A stretch of 64,000 bases of DNA from Arctopsyche grandis (taxonomy: Eukaryota; Arthropoda; Insecta; Trichoptera; Hydropsychidae): positions 29,231,501-29,295,500 of the forward strand of contig NC_135359.1 in the NCBI RefSeq assembly GCF_051622035.1, in the 5' to 3' direction. Shown in pieces: positions 1-13,189 of this stretch (position 1 is the first letter of the stretch; each line of letters starts with the position of its first letter). The position numbers and the translations under genes are program-made. The notes below the pieces were generated by a model that searched no databases, had not been told where the DNA came from, and was given only the letters and a program-made list of their open reading frames with translations.

Positions 1-190
1 TGTGAACCATTAATTCATCTCGTCAATTCTAATAGTTACTGATCTAGTGATCATTATCTATTTTACACATTATTTTTCTTGTTATTATTTATAGTACAAT
101 CTTATATTGATGTTAATGTACATACATATATAGCATAGTAGAAAAAAGGTAGAAAAACTTTTTACAATTATTCTAACATATTCAATTTTA
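1..190 (-). mobile_element. LINE 3' untranslated tail (Jockey-like), fragment
   Basis: On the minus strand this is a diverged copy of the 3' tail seen at 12,388-12,690 and 31,885-32,395. They share the order TTACTGATCTAGTGATCAT, a TATTTAT/ATAGTA tract, then TGTTAATGTACA. Only the tail is present, so it is a strongly 5'-truncated, old copy that may continue left of the window. Confidence 0.6.
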
Positions 191-410
191 AGCGAGACGA
201 TTTAAAACAAATTATGATAAGGTTTGAAATAAATTCATTAGTCTACGATAAATGGTTTCATTTTAATGTAGAATAAGAAGTTTTGTTTTAGTTCTAGTTT
301 TATCTTAATGCTTGTATGTACATAGAATAAGAAGTTGTGATATACTGTTATTCAAAGTAAAAATATAAAAAATAAATAATACTCTTCAGGATTGGAAACT
401 ATGGAATAGC

Positions 411-461
411 AATTTGACACAATTCTCTAACATGGCAAATGGTAGAGAATTGTGTCAAATT
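411..461. other. Perfect 19-bp hairpin
   Basis: AATTTGACACAATTCTCTA (411-429) is followed after 13 bases by its exact reverse complement (443-461). The stem has no mismatch, unlike the decayed inverted repeats around it. It could be a tiny MITE remnant or a structured RNA; nothing nearby says which. Confidence 0.6.
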
Positions 462-534
462 AATTAAGCATTGATAAAAAAAATCTCGTTTTTTTTCCTC
501 TATATATTTCTTGTTTACTTGCTGGAACGGAAAT

Positions 535-1330
535 TATTCATTCTTCACTAAATTTGACGGATTAAATTCGAACATGACAATGATTTTTGTTGTTTTTTTG
601 TTTATGCGATATGAGCGTTTAAAAAAATGCGCATTGTATACATATTTTTGCCTTTTGCTGTCTTAAACTCAAAATCTAGTATATATGAGCCAAAAAAGAG
701 TATTGAAATCAATAGTCAGATGTTTTTTCTAATAATTGTTATTTTATTGCCTAAAAATATGTACGTATAATTAATTATCTAGGGTATTTTTAAGTAAAAA
801 ATATTTTCGTTCGTTATATTATGAGCTAATTTAGCCAATTTTTCACTTGATCACGTTTATAAGGATTGCTTTTTTTATTTTTATAGTTTTTTTTTTATTT
901 TTAAGCGTACTAATTCAAGCGTTAAATTATTTTAAATTACAATATGAAATATTCTACAACATTTTTTAACTCAATTTAAAATCATTTGCCGCTCGAATAA
1001 AAAACCAATTTTTATAAACGTGTTAAAGTGAAAAATTAGCAAAATAATCTAATAATATTACGGATAAAAAATGTAGGAGAAAAACGTATATTTTTGACTA
1101 TTAAAATTTGCCAGATAATTAATTATAAGTTTTTTAAAGCAATAGAAAAAACATCCGCCTGTAAATTTCATTACTCGAGTTTGGCTCAGCAATACTAGAT
1201 TTTGAGTTAAAAACTGCAAAAGCCTTATAAACCGAAGAAAGCAACAAATTATTATCAAATTGGAATTCATTGGGCCAAATTTAATAAAGATTGAATAGTT
1301 TTCGCTTCATTGTTTGTTGCTCAGTGTACA
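535..1330. mobile_element. Long-arm fold-back element with Tc1-like end
   Basis: The arms (about 535-865 and 995-1330) are inverted copies of each other. Shared blocks include AACTCAAAATCTAGTAT, ATGTTTTTTCTA and TAATTAATTATCT, in order on one arm and reversed on the other. The right end reads TTTGTTGCTCAGTGTAC, resembling a Tc1/mariner-type terminus. The same right arm and central sequence recur at 26,257-26,932. There is no transposase, so it is non-autonomous. The match between arms is visibly diverged, which suggests age. Confidence 0.6.
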
Positions 1331-4300
1331 TCCGGGCAGTTATAAAAAATAAATGTGGAGTAACAAATTATTAACCTAAATAATTATATATTTCTTTATA
1401 TTTATTAATAGAATAGCTTATTTACAACATATAAAAAATTTATAGGTTGGAAATCGCTTCAAAACAAGTGAAACACGACCAAAATGCAGCCAACACATTT
1501 TTCCCCATTTTTATACATTTCGCAAATAATTTCAATATTTCAATAAACACGTAGTAAAAATTCATAGTTTGTTCTGTTTTAATATCCTTATGATCCTTAT
1601 CATCGTTTAATAAATTTTTGTACTGAGAATATCGCTATATATAAGGGTAAAATCAAATTTCATAGAAAAACGCAAATGCGGCTTTTTTTTTGTCGCTCAC
1701 TGTAATTGATATCAAATGTGTAGGTATATAAAATTTCATTTAAAAATGTCTCTTGTCTCGCAATCTAATTCTAATTATTTTGTTTATAAAATTGTTTAAT
1801 TCCACTTAATTAATACGCATATTTCGAAAAGGAACTATTCGCTTTTCGTATCGGTAAATATTCTTGATTAATTGTTGCCATAATTAATATTAATTTATTT
1901 AAAATTTGACAGCCCTGCCTGGCATGTAAAAACAGATATAAACTTTTGTTCTATTTCAGCACGTTGAATAAATCCAATTTTGCAAAGCCCAGCTATAGAA
2001 GATGTACGCTCCTCGGTACATTTGATTATACTGGATGCTGGAATAAATAGTGAACACAATATTGTCGAATTTTACCAACAATTTCTCTTTCGTTTCAAAT
2101 CTTTAATTAAAATTTTCCGTTCGTACAAAAGGAGAACGCCTCGGAAATAAACGCCCTTGAAACTTTTCCGTAACTAATTGTGACAATTTTCTATTCTTCT
2201 TCGGCCCGTTTCATTAATAAAAGCTTTTAAGATAATAACTCCGCGTAACTCTTTGTATCGCGATAACGTTAACTTCAACACTAAAACACAAACGGTTTCC
2301 GCGATAAATATTCGAATTTTCCATTCGGAAAAAAGTCACCGTGCAATGTTGAAAACGAACGTTTCAACAATTGCTTCGTAGAAATCGTTTTTACAGCCTG
2401 AGAAACATCTGACGACAGTTGGGGCAAAGTTTTTAATGGTTTTAACAGTGGGTCGTTTCGGTGACAATTGCTACAGCATCCGTGCAGAAACTTCTGCAAG
2501 TAATTGTAATTGTTTTAACGATTTCTACAACGATTTGACCCACTCGGTGCCTCTCATACTATAAATCAATAGGTACTTTCATGTGTGTGGACTTTTTTTC
2601 TCGTTCATCTGCGACAGTGAACAGTCTGCTTTTCTCCCTCGGAATAAATCTCGCAAATTAATTCAGCATCGTGCACACTCAATGAAGTCTCTTTACCTAG
2701 TATTATATAAGAAGGAATGATGTCAAAGAAAAATAATGCCTCGGTAAGGGCTCTTTTAGATTATGGCGAAATGCGGGAAGGAACCTTTGGCGAAATTTGC
2801 GCGAAATTAATTTCTTTGCCTTTGATCCTTCGCGGAAAAACTTGCAGTATCTTGTTAAACTTTCCATTGCCATACTTTCGCAAATTCGAAAGCTTGCAAG
2901 TTTATATTATATTTATCTTGAAAAACTTTGACATTGTTACGTTTTATTGAGAGGGGGATTTTCGCCTTATTATGTAATATGTACATAGTTTAATTTGATT
3001 CAGTTCCAAAAGTAAGCTAACGATTTGACTTGTGCTCCGTTTGGTTTCTCATTATGATATGAAAGTTTATCAATATGAAAGTCAACAATTGAGTCGTTCA
3101 ATAAAAAGGCCTCTAAAGACTACTATGTAAACGAAACGTTACTAAGGCTTTTTATAATTGAATAAACAAACAAAATAAATGATCCAATTTATATTCATTT
3201 ATTTCGTTATGGTTCATTGTATGTTTTATTTTCTTTCATAAATAAACGATTTTTAATATCAACGAGGACGAAAAAAATATAGGTATTAATTGACCGTTTA
3301 TATTTTCTACAGCAGGGGCTTAGAAAATATTACATAAATGATTCCTTCAGAGAATTCATGAATTCATTATTGTGACAGTAAAGTGGACCTTAAATTATTA
3401 TGTTTATTTAACATTCTTCATGAATTTTTAACAGTTTAATTCAACATTAAAAATCATAAGAAATTTTAACCCATCATAGATACATATTCCCTATATAGAT
3501 AGAGCTATAAATTAATTTGAGATTATTTCGTTTGGCTTTAAATGTTTTTAAATATAAGAAAGTCGATATTTCAAATGGAGAATTTAATTAAGGGAATCGT
3601 AATTTTCTACTTATTAGAAAAGGGATGGTCCATTTAAAATAAAAACCATGAAATTAAATGGTCAGTAACTTTAACGAAAATTTTGTGATAATAGTGTAAT
3701 ATACATATGTATATACATATGTGGATAAAAACCAACGATTATTAAACTGAATTTTCTGATAGACAATAGTGAAACAGTCAGTGGCCGATAATATAAATTA
3801 TTGATCATTTATTTACTTACTAAATCAATTGCAGTTCCTGACCAAACAAATACGAGCCTATTCTACATACATACATTGAGTAAACGGAATCCCATTTATT
3901 TTATTAATTAAATGTATTTTTACAATGTAAACATAAATTTTCAGTAATTTTGTGCAAATTTTTTCATACATTTATTTTATTCAATATACATATGAGCCGT
4001 TATATTTTAAAATGATCGAAGTCCAATTTTCAGTTCCAAAACCACTATTTCTGTTTAGCTTAATTCACAAATTGTGATTTAATTCATTTTAATTCGATAT
4101 GTCCATAATCTTGGAGAAGCAAAATAAACGTATTTTTAAATATTGTAAAACACAAAATATTATATTTAATGTTTTGCGAGATATTTCTCGAAATCAAGAA
4201 AAGTCAGCTTACGCCAATTACAAATATAACGGCTCATATTATGTTCAATAAAAAAAAATAGAAACAGTAAAGGTGAAAGATTATTATTACTAAATTTTAT

Positions 4301-4380
4301 ACGTTCGCCATTTTATTGTAGAAAAATAGCCTTGAAGTCGAGATTGTCAAAAAAATAGTCCTGAACTTCATCTATAAAAC
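1331..4380. other. Gene-free AT-rich stretch
   Basis: No ORF resembles a known protein. At 1,690-1,712 there is a Tc1-like terminus, TTTTTTTTGTCGCTCACTGTA, without a recognisable partner. From about 2,080 to 2,880 the sequence is less AT-rich and free of recognisable repeats, which could mean constrained non-coding DNA. The rest shows nothing I can name. Confidence 0.5.
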
Positions 4381-4384
4381 TAAC

Positions 4385-4620
4385 AGTATGTCTCGGTGGT
4401 TCATTCGTTAATGCTAACTACCGAGATGTTCCCGCGTTCAAGCCCTGGGTTGACCTAGATTGAAGAGAATTCATTCGGAGTATTTCTGCAGTGCTGATGG
4501 TCAGACTTGCAAGTTTGCCAGTTTGTCTGATTTCTGAAACGGTTCTTCATCAAAATTGGCAAAAACGTCCTACCTACTTACTACTATTTGAATATGATTT
4601 CAAATTTATATACATACGTA
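4385..4620 (+). mobile_element. tRNA-derived SINE (family A), diverged copy
   Basis: The head resembles a tRNA with a B box (GCGTTCAAGCCCTGG). It is followed by the family-A body: an AATTCATT..GAGTAT stretch, a GTCAGACTTG block, GTTTGCCAGTTT, ACGGTTCTT and CCTACCTACTTACTACTA. The body matches the better copies at 25,193 and 28,543, but with many changes, so this is an old copy. Confidence 0.65.
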
Positions 4621-4999
4621 TAAGTTGGTATGGCGTCACGGTAAAATATATGTAAGTAAAAACATTTTATTAAGCTGTAGTAATGTATGTTTGTTTATAT
4701 TATAATATTTATGATAAAATGTTATCCAATGAAATATTTACATGAAGTCTCAAACTCATCTGAATATATTGATGGATTTTATCAAAAAACAACACCACTC
4801 TTACGATGAGAAAAATTGATCGAAAAATAAGCAAATATATCTCGTGGAAGAAAGCTAGCATGTGCCAAATGAGTATTCGAAATCAATATAGAAAAATTAT
4901 GAAAGAACTTCTATCGTCAGAATGAATAATAAAAGGAGAAAATGTGTGAAGAAAAAAATGAACGTCACTTCCACAACAATTTAACGACCATTTCTTTCT

Positions 5000-5460
5000 C
5001 TCAAAGGCGACAACAACCTTTTCGATAAAATTTAATGCGAAAAAGCTCTTTATGGCTTGCCTTTTAGGCGCGACCGAAACCGGGGGGGTGAACCATTGTT
5101 CCCGCAAAACTTGTAGCTTTACAAAAGCTTTTCGGAAAAGACGGTGAGGTGGCCACGCCGAGAGGAAAATGCGAATGAGGGGGAGGGGGTGAAAAAAGTA
5201 GGAATATTGCTGTCATTAATCATATTTGCCTAGACAGTGTGTCCAAGTGGAGGGGTGTTTAACCAGCGTGGGGTATCCCGAAGGATGCTCGCTATCAGTT
5301 TGGAGCTGGGTCCTGCCCATAAATATTTATGCAAAAGCTTGCGAAAGCTCGGCAAAAGCGCCTCCCCTAATGGAAAAATGAGAGCAACAGGGTTTTACCT
5401 TGGAAATTATATTTATAGTTTTGGCGCCGTGGCCTAATAGCCGACTGCTTGCCAAATCTC
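5000..5460. promoter_or_regulatory. GC-richer unique island, candidate conserved non-coding element
   Basis: This stretch has clearly higher GC and sequence complexity than its surroundings and matches no repeat family in the window. ORFs run through it on both strands, but none looks like a protein family. A cis-regulatory element of a distant gene is a reasonable guess; the sequence itself does not prove it. Confidence 0.25.
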
Positions 5461-5569
5461 GATTATTTACTTACCTCGAATTGAACGACTCACTTCATTT
5501 GGACTAAATTAAAAGTAAAAACTATTCACAATACTAACACAAAAATTAAAAGCTCGTTTTCAATCAATA

Positions 5570-5900
5570 AACGTTCTTAAAATGTATTCGCTTACTTGGA
5601 TGCTTGCTTTATTAAAAAATTGTCGTATATTTTTACTTACCTCCTTTACGTTTCACATGGCTTTCATGTTAGTGGTTATTTTTATCTCTTATCCAATCGT
5701 TTTCATACTTTGCCATATTGCTCATTTTGGTCATCAATATACGTTAATGTATCGTCTGCCATTACGTTGGAGATAAAATATCGTATACAATGCGTATCAA
5801 ATATCCAGAATCTCGGGTACGGTGACATCTATGACGGTACGGCGAGCTACCATAATCTATCTTCAACCTTTTCGCCTTGATATGGCCATTTTAGATTTTA
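5570..5900 (+). repeat. Unclassified dispersed repeat, copy 1
   Basis: The core at about 5,693-5,745 (ATCGTTTTCATACTTTGCCA, then TATTGCTCATTTTGGTCATC) recurs at 34,258-34,310 and, inverted and more diverged, at about 32,565-32,625. Flanks after the core are also related in part (GCCATTACG, AAATATCGT). I do not recognise the family. Confidence 0.5.
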
Positions 5901-6354
5901 ATTGTTTAATCGCCTATAATTCACTCTATATTTTATAAAATTTGCTCTATAGGTTTTCGTTATCTCTAATATTTAAATATTTATAGTTTTAACTCTCATA
6001 TGTATATATAAATTTCAAATTTGGCGTCTAGCTTCATGTAATATATTATTGAATATATATTGATTTATGGCCAAATATGTCAAATCTGACATTTCACGGA
6101 GTTTTATCTGCGAGAAAAGTATTCAATAAGAAGTTATGTTGTATCTAATTGTTAATATGATTTACAATAAGCTTACATAAATTTAGTTTTTTACAATAAG
6201 CTTATTATAATTGTTTTCTTATTATTAAAAAAGTGTAGTATTCCATCCATTTTGTCACACTTCAGTACATGCATACTTTTTAAATTGAAATTGAAATTTA
6301 ATTTAAATGCAATTTACTTTTTAAAATGAAATTATTGGATTCTGATTATTATTC

Positions 6355-6975
6355 TTTACTAGTGTTTTTACCCGGCTTCGCTCGGTATTTGTATTTTAAA
6401 CCAACTAAACATGGCCAATCTAATAGTAAACATTTATTAAATTTATTTGAATTAGTTTTATTTTATTTAAATTTATTTGAATATTCATTTGTTTTTTATT
6501 ACTGTTAGGATCCGTTAAGAAGGACCATGTTCGGGCTTGTATCAGGATTGTGTTCGGGATCCAGAATGATGAAATCAAATGCTTGCTCCTCTCTTTGTCT
6601 TACATTTATTTGTAATTTAAAAGTACACTTTCCTTTGTTGTTCCATACGATGCGTGCCGACGACTGTTGTGTGTATGAATGGGTCTTGAGTGACTACTTT
6701 CACGTATCTATCTATGCTTCCGAACTGCTCAGTGATGTGAGTAGTTCGTCTAATATGAGTATATCGGTTGACTACCTCCACGTGTCTGTCTGACTGTGCG
6801 TGAGCATTGCACTTTATAGAGCATTACACTGAATGGAGAGGGAAATTGAATGCAACTATGCAAGTCTGTCTGCAAGTCTGCAAGTCTGACATTGAACGTC
6901 AAGAAATCTATAACCCAAACAAACATACACACATACATACAAAGTCTCTTTCGAAATTATATATTAGATTTAATG
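6355..6975 (+). mobile_element. Unclassified retroposon-like repeat with CCCGGCTTCGCTCGG end
   Basis: It begins with ACTAGTGTTTTTACCCGGCT, a terminus type common in insect genomes. It ends with GTCTCTTTCGAAATTATATA followed by TTAGAT. Both ends recur, inverted, at 13,190-13,384, where the interior is about 420 bp shorter. The two copies therefore share termini but differ by an internal insertion or deletion. No coding potential is visible. Confidence 0.55.
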
Positions 6976-9284
6976 TTCCTCGATTTAATCTAAAGCCATT
7001 ATTAATGACTAGTTTTTACAACATGCATACTTCACATTAAATGTAATTCCTATATTCAATGAAAAAAAAAACATTTTAACTAAATACAACGTTACTTACA
7101 TTCACCGATCGATAGATGCCAAATATAGATTTTAATTTCATACGAAATTTTCAAACGTACTCGAATATAATTCTGACACAACTAAATGCTATCGAGAGTT
7201 TTTAATATTAAATCATTAAAATTTCAGCTTGCCGGTATTAAAATTCCCTTGAATACTATTTCGGGACTTTTAAATGGAATTTTATCGACATCTCGCATTT
7301 TCATGTTATTGACATTCCTTTTCAAACTATCTCCGATGAAATTTTAAGCGATCGTGAACGAATCAATATTTATATAAATTCGTTTATCGTATAAGAATTA
7401 GCTCGATCCGTTCGTTGACGACGCTGAAGAATTTCTCGAAAGCTAAAGCCGTCTGAAATTTCGTAATATATCAAACGAAGTGTAAAAATGGATTCAATTT
7501 AATTAAAATACATTTATATAAAATCGTTATAATTCCACTCGGAAATAATCCAGATATTTCAACGTAGCTTTCCTTTGCGATCAAAGTATCAAGTACGAGT
7601 CCGAATTGTATCCATTACTCAGTTTGAATTAAAAAATATTGTCTATTTTACTATAAATATTACGGTATAGCATTTTCATTTTGATTTATGGCTTATTATA
7701 AACCGATATTTCGTTATTAAAAAAATGAGTGTATATGAAATTGTATTAAAATTTCGTATTTACATTCGAATACCAATATTTGCCTTAATTAATCTTCGAT
7801 GCTTTAATTAATCCTCCCGTTCATTAATCAAAGGGGGATTCAACGAAATGAAATTCTATATCTCCCCATTTTTTTATCCATTGGCAAACAAAAAACGAAT
7901 CGTTTCTCTTTGAAACAAAATACGAGTATATTTCGTACATTTTCGAATAAAGTCCGTTTCATATGCGTACAAATATATTTCTTTCCACGATAATATTATA
8001 AGCCTGTTTTTAATTGTTAATAACATTGAATGCTTTTGGTCAGTTATAATAAATAATCTGCAAATAAAATAAGTAGTCAATACATTCAGGTTAATAAACA
8101 GTCAGTTATATATAATGTATGTACATATATACATTATATCAACAAATATCAATAGTTTGTATTTCAATCAAACGTTCAGTATATTTTAACAGTTGGCCTT
8201 TAATTTGACATATGAAGTTTTATTTTGTATTTGGTATTTCGCGAAATCCATCAACTGACCATATTTGTAATTCATAATTACTGATCTTTTAATTAAAAAT
8301 TTCTTGATCATTTCCAACTAATAGCTGAACAAAAATTTAGTTACTTTTAACAAATTGGAATACTTTTAATCGGAGAAAGGAAAGAGGCATTAAATATTTC
8401 GAATTTACTTTTCGAATTTATTTCGGTTATTTACATATGATGTTTTGTTTATTCGTAATGTTATTTTCGGCGGTTATTCACAATCGAATCGTGCGAAAAA
8501 TTTCACCCATTCTACGCTGAATTTCATATTCAAAATCCGATAAACCGACTCGGCCTGAATCCGAATCAAATTTCGATTAATTTAAATAAAAATTGAACCG
8601 CGACGAGAAAAGAGCGTCATGGGCGAGATCAGCTTATAGCAAAAAAATCGGGGGAAAATGCGTAAATATACACCCGCTGAAAAAAAAAATATATGTACAT
8701 ATATAAAAATTTTCCGGGTCTGTGAAATCGGGTAAGAGGGGAAATATTGCGCTTTTATTTCGGCAACGCATTGTCGTCATCCCACGGGAACGTATGAAAA
8801 ATTACGGTTTATCTCGTTGAGTAAAAATAAAAACGTATTATGTACAGAATTAAGGCTTTGGTCACGGTGAAATATGTGACGTGCCCAAGATATTATGGCG
8901 ACAAAAAATAAATAAAATAAAGGGACATCCCTCCTAAGGGCAGTTGACATTTAGGATCGTGGGAATTAATCTAGTGCGTGTTAGTTTTATTACCTAATTT
9001 AAAGAATGATATTTGTCTGACCGATTAAATTCGTTGTAGATTTTTTTGAATTGATATTGATAATGTTTTTATTATAAATTGATATAAAATATTTCAGAAA
9101 TTATTGATGTTATACGTAAAAGAATGGACTAATACATATGTATGTATTAGTCCGAAATAATCTAATTCAGTTGGACATTTAATTGGTTCAGTTTAATGTC
9201 ATTCAATCAATTAGAATAATAGCCAAGAAACAAGAGCTTAAAAAACTGATAATTTTATAGTAGGAATTCTTCTTTAAGTGTAAA
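6976..9284. other. Gene-free stretch
   Basis: No supportable gene. The stretches at 7,130-7,620 and 8,450-8,960 look unique and less repetitive. The remainder is AT-rich with short TACATA-type microsatellites. Confidence 0.5.
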
Positions 9285-10005
9285 ACTTCTTCTTCAGTCC
9301 TGTGCCAATTGAAATGCAGTATTTTGGGACAATTCCGTAAGTTCTTTGATTTGATCTAACAATCTTGTAGGAGACTATCCTCTCGCTCGTTTTCTCTGTA
9401 GTGTTCTAATGACTAATAATTTCTGGCAATATGGCCAAAGTAGAAAATATGTAACTAGTTAGAAGTCCTACAAGTCTCTATGAAACTTTTAGCTCCTTCA
9501 GACGTTCGTGCGTCTTGTGGTCCATGGAACATCCGCTTCCAGCACTAAATTTCATTGGCATTTAACGTGTTCCTTTCTCTTTTTCTTTAGCTTACATTTC
9601 TCGACTTCATCCAATGAAATATAAATCACCAGATAGCATCAGTCCTTATAGAATGGTTTTCCATATATTTGTCAGGCTAATTATCGTCACTTTCGCCATT
9701 CCTACTATTCTAAAGATTTTTGATTAGCATCCTCTTTCTCTTGGGATCACCTACTATGTAGATAAATAAAATCGTTGACTTCTTCATAGTATTTTAAAGC
9801 AATATACTTTAAAAGAGGCTTGATCTGTTAAAGAAGACGATTTTCATTCTGTTTTTACATATCTCTAAACCAAGGTGTTTACTCTCTATTTCTATTCTAC
9901 GAAGTACATATGTACATACATAGTATAGTCATTTCATCCTCATTCCTGGCCATTATTATCAAATCTAGTATAATCTTCTTTGAGTATAAACCTACATAAT
10001 ATAGA
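9285..10005 (-). mobile_element. Degenerate LINE reverse-transcriptase C-terminal region
   Basis: Reading the minus strand, scattered frames give recognisable pieces of a LINE RT tail: an EEVNDFIYL-like stretch, a YFGHIARN-like GH motif, then DQIKELTELS..FQLAQDR near 9,300. This order is typical of RTE/CR1-class retroelement proteins. Many stops and frameshifts show it is old. A second, partly overlapping copy lies at 28,335-29,045. Confidence 0.6.
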
Positions 10006-10084
10006 TTTTGTTTTATTTTATTGTTACAATCAATATACACTCGTCATTACAGATCGCTCCAATGCGATAGAGATTAATTAAATC

Positions 10085-10215
10085 ACAGCGTAGCTCACTT
10101 GAAGAGCAATTGTTCTCCAGTACAAAGGTTGTGGTTTCAAGTCCCGACCAAATACGCTGTTTGCGAGATCTTGGTGGTTATTAAAACACAGATCGACCAT
10201 CTCCTGCTAGAATTT
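10085..10215 (+). mobile_element. tRNA-derived SINE head (family B), copy 1
   Basis: It has an A-box-like segment (GTAGCTCACTTGAAGAGC) and a B box (GGTTTCAAGTCCCGACC), then AAATACGCTGTTTGCGAGAT. A close copy stands at 29,068-29,200. The acceptor stem does not pair, so this is a pol III-type retroposon head rather than a tRNA gene. Confidence 0.6.
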
Positions 10216-12164
10216 TCCAACTTATCTAGCTTATATTGTAACGGATCCAATAAATTGGTATCCTCTCCCCCAGTTTCTCGTAAATTCATGTTTTATCATT
10301 TCAAATTTGTTGATTCTTATGAATAGCTGCTACCTACAAACTCTGTATCAACGTATTTATGCAAAATTTGCAGTATATATATTTTTACTTTATCTATGTA
10401 CGTAGTAACAATAGATGAAGTTTTGTGATCATGCAAAAATTTGAAATCGTTTTTATTGTACCATGTTGTCCATAAATGTACATATCTATCAAACTTTTAG
10501 TGCTTATGTACAAAAATAGTCTAATCATTGGGGTGATTCCTGTAATTCATGGAACATATGATAGAAATGCATGTAATAAATGAATAAATATGGAAAGTTT
10601 TATTAATATTATGAATATTTCTACAGAAAAGATAAGAATTTCATTTTTATAAAATGCAGAAGTTTGAGCAAATTTTTCGAAGAACTGGTAACCGAAACCA
10701 TTTTAAAAATAAAATTCATGCTTTCCTAAAAATTAATCGGTTTTTGTAGTTCTTTTTATTTGGCTACCATTATTTTTGTTTTTGTTGTGATTTCTTCTAA
10801 TTGTTTTACACATTTTTTTCTACATATGTATGTTTTATTTTCTTATTTGAAAGATAAACTCGTTGGGTCCATCAGCGATGTTATTTCTCCCAAGTATTTT
10901 AAAGATATCAATATATAATAAGTCTGCATACATATGTATACATGTAAACAGCAAAGTAATTGGATGTATCTATTGTAGTTTGTCTAATGGAACCAGCCGA
11001 CATAAATAATATTAAATATACTTTACGACATCCATCATGAAAATTATTTATCAACATAAAAGCACATGTATATAATAAAGATAAATAAATTTCAGTGTAT
11101 GCTTTTGTATCGTATAAAAAAAATTCATGTATGAATGAATCGTATGGTTTAATTCCAATAGAAAAAATTTTTTAAGGTTCTTTAATTATCGTTCAATTCA
11201 CTTTCGAGTCCACCGACAATTTGATTTTCAAAAACGGAAGAGTCTTGTAGTGTTATAATGGTGAACTTGTGTGTAATAGGTTTCATTCCGAGATATTGCC
11301 GGAAAATTCGTGGAAAAGCGCTCTCGTGCGCCCACGCACGACGCGGCGCGAGGGAAAACCCCAAAAATAATGAAGTCGAAGCCCCATTGTGCAAAAGTTG
11401 ACAAAAGATCTCCTAAAATGTCATTACGAGGATCCTCAGCATCCTATAGATGCGTGCCTACCCATCTGCCTCTAATATATTTGCTTCGGTTTTAATGAAA
11501 ATTTCGCGAACGCAATAAATCGTTTTTCGATTAATGGCGGAACAGACCGGAAAATTATTATGGGAAAATTTCCAAATTATTCCAACGATGAAGGTTAATT
11601 GAAACGTTTGAATCTCCGACTAATTATACGTCGTACATGACGTATTCCACTGCGGCTGAACGTTTCTAATTGATATATGTAATTAATCAACGCGATCATT
11701 TACTGGAAAAAAATCATCACATACATAATGTAAGCACACACTTGACTGTATCTAGTTTATTAACATTTGATTGTGACGTTGAATTAATATTCCGCTTGGC
11801 GTAGTACGAATTCGAATTGATGTCAAATATTGTCATTGGTCATGAATCACAAAGTCAGTCGTAAATCTTGGTTATTATAGTGATCCGACATGTTTGACAT
11901 GCGGATTTGACAAATTGTCAGATTATGCCGACGTTCCTCAAACGACATACATGGATGCGAATGTATCGATAGGTATTTATTCAAATCGAAATTTGCATGT
12001 ATTATAAAATACTTGATGTATTGCAATCCACTATTTACATAGGTTGACTCTTCGATCATATTTAGTCTGTTTTGTACAGATTTTGTATTACAACGAAGTA
12101 TTGTATTCAATCTATCAAATTCGTACACATCTACTGTAGTTCAAACGCTTTTTATTTAATCCCT
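10216..12164. other. Gene-free stretch with one GC-richer island
   Basis: No gene is supported. The island at about 11,190-11,690 is richer in GC, contains CGCACGACGCGGCGCG, and matches no repeat here. It could be conserved non-coding DNA. The rest is AT-rich. Confidence 0.4.
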
Positions 12165-12690
12165 AAAAATCATTTATAATACACCCATATTTACTAACTT
12201 GAAAAAACTGCATGCCATAAATAATATTTCGTTTGTTAAAGACATTACTAACAAACTAACCAGTAGATTATATGACAGAATCACTAATAACCATACTAAC
12301 ACACTTGTGAAGAGTCTCGGTGATTACAACAAAATGTTTATACCCTTCAAGTATAAACACAGATTACCTAAACACAATCTGCTTTAGGTCATCGACTTTA
12401 GAGAATCTTTAATTAATATTATGTATTAGATGTATTATGAGCATTTATAAGAATTGTAAATAGGTTTTTGAGCTCTTTTTTCTATTACGTTGTACATATT
12501 AACATTATAATAATATAATACTATGATTACTATCAAAATTAATGTAAAATTGTAAAATAGAAAATGATCAGTAGATCAGTAGCTTTTAAAATAGATATAA
12601 GATGTATTGTGCACATAATTTCGTAATTATAAAAGCGTTTAAAAATCAAATCAACGCTTTTTATATGGAGATAGAAATCAACAAACATTT
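12165..12690 (+). mobile_element. Jockey-like LINE, 3' end with ORF2 C-terminus
   Basis: A frame ending at 12,387 encodes the extreme C-terminus of a LINE ORF2 (TSRLYDRITNNHTNTLVKSL, then a YKHRLPKHNLL end). It is followed by about 300 bp of 3' UTR shared with 1-190, 18,470-18,730, 31,490-31,600 and 31,885-32,395. It is 5'-truncated just before this C-terminus. The frame is open over 63 codons, so this copy is younger than its relatives. Confidence 0.65.
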
Positions 12691-13189
12691 AAATGAAATG
12701 TCTTTATTTCCTGTCTAAATCAACACTTATATTTGTGTGTATTATTTGTAGCGGAATTGTTGCTCATTGATCAGCGTTGCTAGGTCAAATAAAAGTTGGA
12801 AAAAAATAAGTAAAAAATAATACATTTTCAGAAAATGTGTGGGAAAGGGGCTTTGACCTTGAAATTATGTAGATCTCTTGCAAAAACCAACTACTATCTC
12901 AATTCATTAGCATCCCGAATTTTTTCATAAATTTGAGAGTTCATGTCTGTCTGGGTTTACTAGCGTCTATAAAAACCGGACATGAACTTATACAATCACT
13001 CATATAAATATGTACAAGTACTTAGCGTTGATTGATTGATATATGAATGTATGTATTAACCAAATTGACCATTTCCGCTCGGAATTTATGAATTTACGTT
13101 TACCAAAAATTAAAAATGAATTTCGATAAAAATATATTTTTAGCACCTCTTCACTAAAAATAGTTATCAGACGTTAAAACACATATCTA

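Noticed and set aside
10085-10165. Possible functional tRNA gene
   Set aside because: A and B boxes are present but the acceptor stem does not pair, and the same unit recurs as a repeat.
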